NCBI RefSeq assembly: GCF_014202335.1
Contig: NZ_JACHGP010000020.1
Location: 1-64,000, forward strand
Reading direction: 5' to 3'
DNA from: Mycobacterium sp. AZCC_0083
GTDB lineage: Bacteria; Actinomycetota; Actinomycetes; Mycobacteriales; Mycobacteriaceae
Length of the DNA stretch: 64,000 bases
Under the pieces are notes generated by a model, which saw only the letters and a list, made by a program, of their open reading frames with translations, was not told the DNA's origin and ran no database searches. This document shows positions 8,708-17,257 of the stretch, in pieces. The stretch's first letter is position 1. Each line of letters starts with the position of its first letter. The position numbers and the translations under genes were made by a program.

Positions 8708-11353
8708 GTGCGCTTGTCGTGGCCGTTGACCGGCCGTTCGGAGGAGATGCGTGCCATTGAGGCCGCCGTCTCGGATCCGGACGTCTCCGGGATCGTGGTG
8801 GGTGGGGCGGCAGGGGTGGGAAAGAGCCGGATTGCGCGTGAGGCGTTGGCGGCTGCGGTAGCGCGGGGCTGCGAAAGCCGGTGGGCGGTCGGCACGTCCT
8901 CGGCGCGGACACTTCCACTGGGTGCCTTCACGGCGTGGGAACAGTCGGGGATCACCGACACCGTTCAGTTGGTGCGCGGGGTGATCGAGTCGCTGACGGC
9001 CGCGCCCGCGGGCACCACGGTGGTGGTCGGTGTCGATGACGTGCATCTGCTCGATGACCTGTCGACATTCGTCGTGGAGCAGATCGTGCAGCGCGGCGCG
9101 GCGAAACTGGTGCTCACCGTGCGCGACGGTGAACCGATTCCCACCGCGGTACAGGAGATTTGGCGGGGCGGCCAATTCGACCGGCTCGAGCTGCAGCCGC
9201 TGTCGCTCGACGAAGCCGTGAACCTGATCTCGGCCACGTTGGGCGGATCGCTGGATCCGGACGCCGCTGCGCGGCTGTGGACGCTGACTCGCGGCAACGC
9301 CTTGTATCTGCGCAACATCGTCGAGCAGGAGGTCGCCGACGGTCGGCTCGAGTTGGTGGACGGGTACCGGGGCGAGCGAAGCGACGGGAAAAGCCGCTGG
9401 CGGTGGACCGGTGACCCGATCGTGGCGCCGGGGCTGGTTGAGCTGATCGAATCCCGCATCGGGGACCTGCCCGCGCCGGTCGCCGATGTGATCGATGCGC
9501 TGGCCGTGGGGGAGCCGATCGGGCTGGCGACCCTGACCAGGATCACTGATCCGGCGGCGGTCGAGGAGGCGGACACGCGTGGCCTGATCATGCTGGAGCC
9601 CGCCGTTGGCGGTGTCGAGGTGCGTGTTGCGCATCCCCTCTACGGTGAGGTGCGCAGGAAACGTGCGGCGCCCGTCCGGCTGCGGCGACTGCGCGGATTG
9701 GTCGCCACCGAACTGGCCACAGCCGATGATTGCGACGACGTTGGGGTCGTGGTGCGCCGCGCCACACTGAGTATCGACTCCGACCTCACACCCGACGCAG
9801 ACCTGCTCGTCAGGGCAGCCCACGGTGCGGTGTGGCTGGCGGATCTACCGCTCGCCGATCGACTGGCGCAAGCGGCGATCGGTGCTGGAGCGGGGCCGGA
9901 AGCGAACTTCGTTCGTGCGCACGCACTCTCGTGGCTCAGCCGTGGCGAAGCGGCCGAAGTGCTGCTCGCCGAGATTCCCACCAGCCAGTTGACCGACGTC
10001 GACCGCGCCAGATTTGCGTTCCTGCGGGCCAGCAACATGCTCTGGGTGCTTGCCGACCCCGTGCGCGCGAAGGAGCTCATCGACGACGCGTCGCGCACCA
10101 CATCACCGCAGGCTCGCAGTTATATCGATGCCTTCCTCACGGTGTACTGGTTTGCGGTGGACCAGCCGGGTTTGGCCACGCAGGCGTCGGAACGGCTTGC
10201 GCTGGATGACCTGCCCGCCGTCGTCGACGCCGAGATTGCCTGGGCGCTCGCTGCCATATCCGCGGATGCCGGGCGCACCACCGACGCGGTGGCCGTCGCC
10301 GACGCCGGATACACCGTTGCGACACGCTCTTTCGACGCTCCGCAGATGAGGTTCAACATCGCCGATGCGCACGTCAGTGCGCTGTTGCTGTCCGGCCGGG
10401 TCACCGAGGCCGTCGAGGTGGCCGAGCGGGTGCACGAGCAAGCAGCCGATCTCCCGGGAGCGGCACACTTGCTCGGCGCCGCGGTGGCCGGTCGGGCCGC
10501 GCTGGGTGCCGGCCACCTGGACACCGCGTCCACGATGCTCGAGCAGGCGGCAGTGGCATTGTCGGCTTCGGGTCACGCCCTCGGCTGGGGATACCGGTAT
10601 CACTTCCCACGCTCGACTGCCCTCGCCATCCGCGGTGCAACGGGCGAGGCGGCCGCTGCGCTTGCCGCGCTCGATGAGCTGCGACGTCCATTCCGGTCGC
10701 TGGACTACGAGCGGAGCCTGGCCCGCGCGTGGCTGGCCGCCGGTCAGGGCGCCGTCAGCGAGGGGATCACCATCCTGCTGTCGGCGGCCGAAAGGGCCGG
10801 AGCGAGCGGTCAATTCGCGGCGGAAGTGAGCTGCCTGCAGACCGCCACCCAGTTCGGGGACCGTTCGGGCGCCCCCCGGTTGCGCGAGCTCGAGGCGATC
10901 GTCGAGGGGCCACGCGTCGGCCTTGCTGCCCGGTTCGCCGAGGCGATGCGAGACGGGGATGCCGCGGAATTGTCCGCGGTGTCAGAGGAATTCGAGCGGA
11001 TGGGCGACCTCGTCGCGGCCGTAGATGCGGCCGCACATGCCGCCACCGGATATCGCCGCCACGACCTTCGCGGATCGGCGTTGGCATGTTCGACACGCGC
11101 GGACGAACTGGCTGAACAATGCGGCGGCGCCAGCACCCCCGCGCTTCGTCAGTCCAGCGAGCAGCTGCCGCTGACCGATCGCGAACGTGAGATCGGCATG
11201 TTGATCGCCGACGGATTGTCGAACCGCGCAATCGCCGAGCGACTGAGTCTCTCGGTACGCACAGTCGAAAGCCACATCCACCGGGCCATGAAAAAGACCG
11301 GAACCACCAGCCGCGACGAACTCGCCAACCTGCTACGCCGCCACAGGCCCTGA
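8708..11353 (+). CDS. Large LuxR-family (LAL-like) AAA transcriptional regulator
   Basis: 881 residues from the GTG at 8708. Walker A (GGAAGVGKSR, about 32-41) and a Walker B-like GVDDVH strand form an AAA/STAND ATPase at the N-terminus. A long helical, TPR-like middle follows, and a LuxR/GerE helix-turn-helix occupies the last 60 residues (LTDREREIGMLIADG, then SNRAIAERLSLSVRTVESH). The layout is the MalT/LAL class, where ligand or partner binding drives ATP-dependent oligomerisation and DNA binding. Only 2 nt separate it from the FHA gene, so it is probably the transcriptional output of the kinase circuit. It contains one copy of a 19-bp repeat (9369-9387). Confidence 0.9.
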   Translation: MRLSWPLTGRSEEMRAIEAAVSDPDVSGIVVGGAAGVGKSRIAREALAAAVARGCESRWAVGTSSARTLPLGAFTAWEQSGITDTVQLVRGVIESLTAAPAGTTVVVGVDDVHLLDDLSTFVVEQIVQRGAAKLVLTVRDGEPIPTAVQEIWRGGQFDRLELQPLSLDEAVNLISATLGGSLDPDAAARLWTLTRGNALYLRNIVEQEVADGRLELVDGYRGERSDGKSRWRWTGDPIVAPGLVELIESRIGDLPAPVADVIDALAVGEPIGLATLTRITDPAAVEEADTRGLIMLEPAVGGVEVRVAHPLYGEVRRKRAAPVRLRRLRGLVATELATADDCDDVGVVVRRATLSIDSDLTPDADLLVRAAHGAVWLADLPLADRLAQAAIGAGAGPEANFVRAHALSWLSRGEAAEVLLAEIPTSQLTDVDRARFAFLRASNMLWVLADPVRAKELIDDASRTTSPQARSYIDAFLTVYWFAVDQPGLATQASERLALDDLPAVVDAEIAWALAAISADAGRTTDAVAVADAGYTVATRSFDAPQMRFNIADAHVSALLLSGRVTEAVEVAERVHEQAADLPGAAHLLGAAVAGRAALGAGHLDTASTMLEQAAVALSASGHALGWGYRYHFPRSTALAIRGATGEAAAALAALDELRRPFRSLDYERSLARAWLAAGQGAVSEGITILLSAAERAGASGQFAAEVSCLQTATQFGDRSGAPRLRELEAIVEGPRVGLAARFAEAMRDGDAAELSAVSEEFERMGDLVAAVDAAAHAATGYRRHDLRGSALACSTRADELAEQCGGASTPALRQSSEQLPLTDREREIGMLIADGLSNRAIAERLSLSVRTVESHIHRAMKKTGTTSRDELANLLRRHRP
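9369..9387 (+). repeat. 19-bp dispersed repeat, copy 1
   Basis: GGGGCGAGCGAAGCGACGG, identical to the copies at 50681-50699 and 50714-50732 some 41 kb away. Here it lies inside the LuxR-family gene and is translated as part of a basic loop (RGERSDG) between the ATPase and the helical region. A 10-nt core (GAGCGAAGCG) also occurs at 70-79. Confidence 0.7.
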
Positions 11354-11415
11354 ACGCCATCGGCGCTGCTCAGCGTCGCGGCTAAGTAGTACTGCGCCCA
11401 CCTCGGGCGAGATTG

Positions 11416-11431
11416 CAGTAGCGCGCTACTG
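11416..11431. promoter_or_regulatory. Perfect 16-bp palindrome, candidate operator
   Basis: CAGTAGCGCGCTACTG is a perfect inverted repeat with no spacer, in the 168-nt gap between the LuxR-type gene and the small secreted protein gene, 90 nt upstream of the latter's start. No T-run follows, so an intrinsic terminator is less likely than a protein-binding site. Which regulator would bind it is unknown. Confidence 0.4.
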
Positions 11432-11521
11432 GTCTCGTTCCACCGGACGCGAGCGACGATTCCATTGCGGAGTTACTGCAAGACAACTGAATCCGCATAG
11501 GAACACGAGAAAGGCAGAACC

Positions 11522-11833
11522 ATGAAGAAACTCATCGCTTCCCTCGCTGCCGGCGCGCTCACCGCGGCAGCCGTCGGATTGACCGCGCCCGCCAACGCGG
11601 CCCCGGCCGGCCCATCGTCGGTCGATGCCACGATCAACCAGCTGCGCGCGCAGGGCTTGCAGGTCGTCGTGAATCGCACCGGCACCGCCCCACTGGATCA
11701 GTGCACGATCAACTCAGTTCGCCCTGGTCAGACGTTCTCGCGCACCGATACCGGATCCGGCAATCCCGGATCCTGGGACGACCTCGTCACCACGATGATC
11801 AGCAAGACCGTCTACGTCGACCTCACCTGCTGA
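11522..11833 (+). CDS. Small secreted protein (PASTA-like core)
   Basis: 103 residues. Clear Sec signal peptide (MKKLIAS, then an Ala-rich hydrophobic stretch) with cleavage expected after ANA near residue 28. The mature 75 residues contain LRAQGLQVVVNRTGTAPLDQC, which resembles the second half of a PASTA-type repeat, and two cysteines (DQC, DLTC) able to form a disulfide. Small proteins of this kind are common in mycobacteria, and their function is unknown. The start is preceded by gagaaagg about 10 nt upstream. Monocistronic by spacing (168 nt before, 114 nt after). Confidence 0.75.
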   Translation: MKKLIASLAAGALTAAAVGLTAPANAAPAGPSSVDATINQLRAQGLQVVVNRTGTAPLDQCTINSVRPGQTFSRTDTGSGNPGSWDDLVTTMISKTVYVDLTC

Positions 11834-11947
11834 CATCCGATCGGACGCGCAGGTGGCCGGGTCCGTGCTCTGACTGTGAACCCGCACCTGCGTTGCCCCG
11901 ACCAGCGTTTAATGCACAGAGTGTGACGAGGTCCGGAAGGGGGGATT

Positions 11948-14173
11948 GTGGCCGATTCAAGCGAACGCTCGTCTCGCACTACACGCATCACCAGGGACTC
12001 GGCCCGCCAGTTCCAGGACTTACGGGACGCCCGCCATCAGTCCGCGGCGAGCCGCGACATCCTCGCGGCGCTTGGCCGTGCGGCCGACAACCCAGGCGAA
12101 GTACTCGACACCGTCCTCGCGTACGCCGCACGCCTGTGCGGAGCGCAGGCCGTCCAGCTGTTCCTCCTCGACGGCGACGTGTTCCGCGTCAAGCGAGTCT
12201 CCGGTGAGACCCCGGAGTACTACCGCACCTACCTGCAGGACCACCCGATTGCCAGGAACCGATCGTCGACGGTCGGGCGCGCGGCGGAGGACATGCGTAC
12301 CAATCAGATTGCCGACGTGCTCAACGACGCGGAGTACGGACGCCACGACCTCCAGAAACTCACCAATTTTCGCACCCTTCTCTCCACGCCGATGATTCTC
12401 CAGGACGAGGTCGTCGGGGTGCTCTCCATGTGGAGGACCGACGTCAAGCCCTTCGACGACCGTGAAACCGAGCTCCTCGAGGAATTCGCCGCCCAGGGTG
12501 CGATCGCGTTGCGACTCGAGTCCAGGGGGGCCGAGCTGGCCAGCAAGGTTGCGCAGCTGGAGGCTCTCCGTGAAGTAGGCGAGGCCGTCGGCTCGAGCCT
12601 CGACCGCGACGAGGTCCTGGACCGGATCGTCAGCAACGCCGTGCGGCTCACCGAAACCGACGGCGGATCGATCATGGAGTACGACGAGTCGGACGACTCG
12701 TTCCAGGTCCGTGCCGTCTCCGGCAGCAGCCCTGACCTAGTGGAACAGTTGCGGGCGATCACCATCCGCCGGGATTCGACGTTGGTGGGTCGGGCAGCGC
12801 TCGCCCACCGGCCGCAAGAGGTTCCCGACCTGGCTCAGGCAGAGCTCGACCCCCATCTGGAGATCCTGTTCAGGGACGGCTGGCGCTCAGTGCTCGCGGT
12901 TCCCATGCTGCGCGGCGACAAGATGGTGGGCGTACTGGTGATCCGGCGCAGGAGCACGGGCGCCTTCCCGCCCGACATGACCGAGCTGCTCCAGACCTTC
13001 GCCAGCCAGTCGGCGCTGGCCATCGTCAACGCGCGCTTGTTCGGGGAGCTGCAGACGAAGACCAAGGAACTCGAGATCGCCAGCCAACACAAGTCGGACT
13101 TCCTGGCCAGCATGTCCCACGAACTGCGGACCCCGCTGAACGCGGTGATCGGCTTCTCCGAGGTGCTGCTGGATCGGATGTTCGGCGAGATCAACGAGCG
13201 CCAAGACGAGTACCTGCACGACATCTTGAACTCGGGCAGGCACCTCCTCTCGCTGCTCAACGAGGTCCTCGACCTGTCGAAGGTCGAAGCGGGTCAGATG
13301 GTGCTCGAGCCAAGCACGTTCGGGGTGGACAGCGCCCTGGATTACATACTGAAAATGGTCCGCGAACGCGCGACTCAGCACGCGATCGCCGTCACGGTGG
13401 AGGTCGGTGACGACATCGGGACGATCGACGCTGACGAGCTGAAGTTCAAACAGGTGGCGCTCAATCTGGTGTCCAACGCCGTCAAGTTCACGCCAGACGG
13501 CGGCAGCGTTTCCGTCCGCGCGTACCGCGAGGCGACCGACCTCGTGGTCACAGTCACTGACACCGGCATCGGGGTGCCTCCCGAGGACCAGGAACGGATC
13601 TTCGAGTCCTTCCAGCAAGGCCGCCGGGGGGCTCCGAAGGAGGAGGGCACCGGTCTTGGACTGACGCTGTCACGACGGTTCGTCGGTCTGTGGGGAGGCC
13701 GGATGTGGCTGGAGAGCACGCCCGGTGTCGGAAGCACATTCGGCTTCTCGGTCCCGGGCCTGCCGGAGCAGGAGGACGATGTCGCTTCCCCCGAGCACGA
13801 CAAGCTTCCCGTCGTCGTCCTCGTCGACGACGATCGGGCGTCGCTGGATCTTTTCTCTGCCTACCTCGATGGTTCAGGGACTAGGGTGCTGCGCGCCCGT
13901 GACGGCGTCGAGGCTCTCGAGCTGATCCGCAGGGTGCCGCCGGTAGCCGTTGTGCTTGACATCAAGCTGCCACGGCTCGACGGCTGGGAGGTACTGGCCG
14001 AGCTCAAGGCAGACCCCGTCACCGCCGCCATCCCGGTGGTCATCGCCTCCGTCGTCGACGATCGGCCCCGAGGTCTGGCGCTCGGCGCGGATGAGTATCT
14101 ACTCAAGCCAATTAGTCGCGACGAGCTCGTCGATGCGCTGAGGCGTCTGGGTGTCCTGGGGGAGTCGACGTGA
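11948..14173 (+). CDS. Hybrid sensor histidine kinase, GAF-GAF-HisKA-HATPase-REC
   Basis: 741 residues, no membrane segment, so a cytosolic sensor. Two GAF domains (about 35-190 and 205-362) are followed by a dimerisation/phosphoacceptor helix with His391 (SMSHELRTPLNAV). An HATPase_c domain follows with NLVSNAVKF, DTGIGVPPEDQERIF and GTGLGLTLSRRF. A C-terminal receiver starts near 620 with acidic pocket VDDD and phosphorylatable Asp about 671 (VVLDIKLP). Starts at GTG 11948 after a purine-rich ggaagggggga. The stop overlaps the next gene's GTG (GTGA, 14170-14173). First gene of a five-gene operon; the phosphate can pass to the stand-alone receiver and the receiver-cyclase downstream. Confidence 0.92.
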   Translation: MADSSERSSRTTRITRDSARQFQDLRDARHQSAASRDILAALGRAADNPGEVLDTVLAYAARLCGAQAVQLFLLDGDVFRVKRVSGETPEYYRTYLQDHPIARNRSSTVGRAAEDMRTNQIADVLNDAEYGRHDLQKLTNFRTLLSTPMILQDEVVGVLSMWRTDVKPFDDRETELLEEFAAQGAIALRLESRGAELASKVAQLEALREVGEAVGSSLDRDEVLDRIVSNAVRLTETDGGSIMEYDESDDSFQVRAVSGSSPDLVEQLRAITIRRDSTLVGRAALAHRPQEVPDLAQAELDPHLEILFRDGWRSVLAVPMLRGDKMVGVLVIRRRSTGAFPPDMTELLQTFASQSALAIVNARLFGELQTKTKELEIASQHKSDFLASMSHELRTPLNAVIGFSEVLLDRMFGEINERQDEYLHDILNSGRHLLSLLNEVLDLSKVEAGQMVLEPSTFGVDSALDYILKMVRERATQHAIAVTVEVGDDIGTIDADELKFKQVALNLVSNAVKFTPDGGSVSVRAYREATDLVVTVTDTGIGVPPEDQERIFESFQQGRRGAPKEEGTGLGLTLSRRFVGLWGGRMWLESTPGVGSTFGFSVPGLPEQEDDVASPEHDKLPVVVLVDDDRASLDLFSAYLDGSGTRVLRARDGVEALELIRRVPPVAVVLDIKLPRLDGWEVLAELKADPVTAAIPVVIASVVDDRPRGLALGADEYLLKPISRDELVDALRRLGVLGEST

Positions 14174-14550
14174 CACCTCGCAGAATCCTCGTGGTGGAGG
14201 ACAATCCGTTGAATCTCAAGCTGGTTCGCGACGTTCTCCAGTTCGCCGGGTACGACGTCAGCGAGGCCCAATCAGGGGAGGAAGGTCTCCGCGTCGCCCA
14301 GCAGGATCCCCCTGATCTGGTGCTGATGGATCTGCAACTCCCCGGCATCGACGGAACCGAGACGCTGCGCAGGATGAGAGAGGGCAGCCTCGGACGGGAC
14401 GTACCGGTGGTCGCCGTCACCGCCTTCGCAATGGCCGAAGACCGGGAGCGAGCCTCTCTGGCCGGCTTCGACGGATTCGTCGAGAAGCCGATCAGCGTGC
14501 GAGAACTGCCGGGCCAGGTCGAGGCGTTCATCAACAGGCGGGCGGTCTGA
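14170..14550 (+). CDS. Single-domain response regulator (DivK-like)
   Basis: 126-residue receiver domain only: ILVVEDNPLN acidic pocket (Glu10, Asp11), phosphoacceptor Asp54 (LVLMDLQLPG), conserved Thr in VAVTAFA and Lys in EKP. No output domain, so it works as a phosphate shuttle or by protein contact, like DivK/CheY. It is translationally coupled to the kinase (GTGA) and to the cyclase (TGATG at 14548-14552). Confidence 0.92.
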   Translation: MTPRRILVVEDNPLNLKLVRDVLQFAGYDVSEAQSGEEGLRVAQQDPPDLVLMDLQLPGIDGTETLRRMREGSLGRDVPVVAVTAFAMAEDRERASLAGFDGFVEKPISVRELPGQVEAFINRRAV

Positions 14551-15659
14551 TGGACATCCCGGTCACTGCACTGGCCGTCGACGACGAGCCGGCCAACCTG
14601 AGACTCCTCGACGCAGTCCTGACGCCTCGCGGATATCGAGTTCTCCCCGCGCCGTCGGGAGCGGAAGCGCTCGCATTGCTCGCGACCGAGGACGTCGACC
14701 TCGTCCTGCTCGACATAGTGATGCCAGGCATGGACGGCCACGAGGTCTGCCGGAGGATTCGAGCCACGCCGGCGACGGAATTCCTTCCGGTCGTGATGAT
14801 TACGGCCAGTGGAAGTGAACAACGTCTGGCCGCACTCGAGTCGGGTGCCGACGACTTCGTCACCAAACCGTTCGACAAGAGTGAGCTGCTGGCGCGGGTG
14901 GCGTCGTTGGCACGGATCAAGCGGTACCACGACACCATCCGGCGGCAGGCCGACGAGCTGACCGAATGGAACACCGAGCTCGAGACACGGGTCGCCCAGC
15001 AGGTGGCCGAGTTGGAACGCACCAACCGCCTGCGCCGCTTCCTGTCGCCTCAACTCGCCGATCTGGTGGTCGGCGACGAGACCCTCCTCGGCAGCCACCG
15101 CCGCGAGATCGTGGTGGTCTTCACCGATCTCAGGAACTTCACCCCCTTCGCGGAAGCCAGCGAGCCCGAAGAGGTGATGAGCGTTTTGGGCGAGCATCAC
15201 CGCGCCATCGGGGCGTTGGTCCACGCCTACGAAGGCACGCTGGAGCGGTTCACCGGTGATGGGGTCATGGTGTTCTTCAACGACCCGATCCCGTGCGATG
15301 ACGCAGCGGACCGTGCGGTTCGGATGTCGATCGACATCCGGGACGCCGTGCGCGAGCTTTCCGCGGGCTGGCTCCGCAAGGGCCATGATCTCGCGGTTGG
15401 AATCGGAATTGACCAGGGCTTCGCGACTCTCGGCAGGATCGGCTTCGAGGGCCGCTTCGACTACTCGGCCATCGGCAGTGTCACCAATCGCGCCGCCCGG
15501 CTGTGCGCCGAAGCCCGAGGCTGGCAGGTACTGGTTAGCGATCGCGTGCTCGCCGCCGTCGAGCACGTATGCGTCTCGGAAGTGATCGGCGACCTGCAGC
15601 CCAAGGGATTCAGCCGCTCAGTGCGGGTCCACAACATCAGTGCAGTACACGACAAGTAG
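14550..15659 (+). CDS. Response regulator with class III nucleotide cyclase domain
   Basis: 369 residues. Receiver domain 1-125 (DDEP pocket, Asp55 in LVLLDIVMPG, Lys in TKPF), then a coiled-coil linker about 130-170. The catalytic CHD domain at about 180-365 has the two metal-binding aspartates in VVVFTDLRNFTPF and ERFTGDGVMVFF, plus a C-terminal ATP-site segment GSVTNRAARLC, so it looks catalytically competent as an adenylate (or guanylate) cyclase. Phosphorylation by the upstream hybrid kinase should tune cAMP production. It is 8 nt upstream of the ATP-grasp gene. Confidence 0.88.
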   Translation: MDIPVTALAVDDEPANLRLLDAVLTPRGYRVLPAPSGAEALALLATEDVDLVLLDIVMPGMDGHEVCRRIRATPATEFLPVVMITASGSEQRLAALESGADDFVTKPFDKSELLARVASLARIKRYHDTIRRQADELTEWNTELETRVAQQVAELERTNRLRRFLSPQLADLVVGDETLLGSHRREIVVVFTDLRNFTPFAEASEPEEVMSVLGEHHRAIGALVHAYEGTLERFTGDGVMVFFNDPIPCDDAADRAVRMSIDIRDAVRELSAGWLRKGHDLAVGIGIDQGFATLGRIGFEGRFDYSAIGSVTNRAARLCAEARGWQVLVSDRVLAAVEHVCVSEVIGDLQPKGFSRSVRVHNISAVHDK

Positions 15660-15667
15660 GTGAGGTC

Positions 15668-17257
15668 ATGACACAACTACAGGTTTCCGACCAACCGACC
15701 GCGGGTCGACGTCTGTCGCAGCTCGACGAATCAGAGCGCTACGGCGTCTTCGACGATCTGCAACGAACGATGTCGACCGTGTGGGAGTCGATGCGGCTCG
15801 GCTTCGACGACGAATCGGTCGTCGTGGTGCCCTCGATCAGCATCGAGCGAAGAACCCCCGGGAGCGGCACCATCATGCAGGCGATGGAGGAACGCGCACT
15901 GTTCCTGCTGCTGCTGTTGCGCCAACCGCAGCTACGCATGATCTACGTGACCTCGCAGCCGGTGTCCGAGGCGATCGTGGAATACTACCTCGGGCTGCTG
16001 CCCGGAGTGATTCCCAGCCATGCCAGGGCGCGGCTCACGCTGATCCCGGTCGGTGACGCGTCCGCGATCCCGCTCAGCGCGAAACTGCTTGCACGACCAC
16101 GACTTCTGCGCGAGATTCGGAACCTGATCCCCAACGCGGCCCGAAGTCACCTGATCCCCTACAACACCACACCGCTCGAGCGGGACGTCGCGCTGTCCCT
16201 CGGTCTTCCGATGTACGGCGCGGATCCCCGGCTGGCGGACCTCGGCAGCAAGACCGGCTGCCGCAGGATGTTCGAGGAGCTCGAGGTGCCGTGCCCGGTT
16301 GGAGCGGAGGACCTCCACACGGTCGATGAGATCGTGGCCGCCGTACAGGGCATGCGCACGAGGCGGCCCTCACTCGATCAGGCGATCGTGAAGCTCAACG
16401 AGGGTGTCTCGGGTGCCGGTAACGCTCTGGTGGACCTGACTGGGCTGCCTGCCGCGGGCTCGCCGGACGAGGCGACCGCGATCAAAGACCGTATTCTCGG
16501 CATGCAACTAGAGGCCGAAAACCTTGCCCTCGAGGTGTATCTCGCCTCGTTCGAGAAGCACGGCGGCATCGTCGAGGAGCGGATCACCGGAGTCACACTG
16601 ACCAGCCCCAGCGTCCAGATGCGTGCGTTGCCGGACGGAACCGTCGAACTGCTGTCCACCCATGACCAGCTCCTCGGCGGTAGGAGCGGCCAGAAGTATC
16701 TCGGCTGCGTGTTCCCCGCCGATCCCGCTTACGCCGCGGCGATCGCGGAGCCCGCGATGGTGATCGGACAGCATCTCGCGGGGCTCGGTGTGCTCGGGCG
16801 GTTCGCGGTGGATTTCGTTGTCGTGCAAGACGAGAGCGGCGCCTGGACGCCGTATGCGATCGAGCTGAATCTCCGCAAGGGCGGGACCACCCATCCGTTC
16901 CTGACGCTGCAGTTCCTCACCGACGGGAGCTACGACGGTGAGCGCGGGGTCTTCCTGACCCCCAGCGGCAGCACCAAGTACTTGGTCGCGACCGACCACC
17001 TCGAGGACGAACGACTCAAGGGACTGACCGTCACGGACCTCTTCGACATCGTCGTCAACCACGGCCTGCACTTCGACCAGGCCCGCCGCACCGGCGTGGT
17101 GTTCCACATGATCAGCTGCCTGACCGAATGCGGTCGCGTCGGCCTGACCGCGGTGGGAGACAACCCCGAAGAGGCGCGGCGGATCTATGAAGAAGCACAG
17201 TCCGTCCTCCTTCGGGAGGCGGGAGTGGCGCTCGAGGAAGGCTGCGTCGTCGGTTGA
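15668..17257 (+). CDS. ATP-grasp peptide ligase, PGM1-related
   Basis: 529 residues. N-terminal pre-ATP-grasp region, then an ATP-grasp core with nucleotide-loop segment LNEGVSGAGNALVDL near 245 and the metal-binding strand ELNLRKGGTTHPF near 405. The C-terminus resembles the PGM1 C-terminal domain. PGM1 of the pheganomycin pathway ligates an amino-acid-like acyl group to peptides, so this enzyme probably forms an amide between an acyl phosphate and an amino group; substrates are not deducible. The ATG at 15668 follows a GTAGGTGAGG ribosome site. It overlaps the next gene (TTGA). The pairing with a cyclotransferase-like protein suggests a gamma-glutamyl or small-peptide product. Confidence 0.8.
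   Translation: MTQLQVSDQPTAGRRLSQLDESERYGVFDDLQRTMSTVWESMRLGFDDESVVVVPSISIERRTPGSGTIMQAMEERALFLLLLLRQPQLRMIYVTSQPVSEAIVEYYLGLLPGVIPSHARARLTLIPVGDASAIPLSAKLLARPRLLREIRNLIPNAARSHLIPYNTTPLERDVALSLGLPMYGADPRLADLGSKTGCRRMFEELEVPCPVGAEDLHTVDEIVAAVQGMRTRRPSLDQAIVKLNEGVSGAGNALVDLTGLPAAGSPDEATAIKDRILGMQLEAENLALEVYLASFEKHGGIVEERITGVTLTSPSVQMRALPDGTVELLSTHDQLLGGRSGQKYLGCVFPADPAYAAAIAEPAMVIGQHLAGLGVLGRFAVDFVVVQDESGAWTPYAIELNLRKGGTTHPFLTLQFLTDGSYDGERGVFLTPSGSTKYLVATDHLEDERLKGLTVTDLFDIVVNHGLHFDQARRTGVVFHMISCLTECGRVGLTAVGDNPEEARRIYEEAQSVLLREAGVALEEGCVVG

Noticed and set aside
8345-9823. Long open frame antisense to the FHA and LuxR genes
   Set aside because: Arg/His/Pro-rich translation typical of antisense frames in GC-rich DNA; the plus-strand genes carry complete motifs.
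172-11353. Tellurite-resistance (Ter) or type VI secretion cluster because of vWA, PP2C, kinase and FHA
   Set aside because: No TerD/TerC-type, Tss or Hcp genes are present; the GlnX/GlnH pair and PknG architecture fit amino-acid signalling better.
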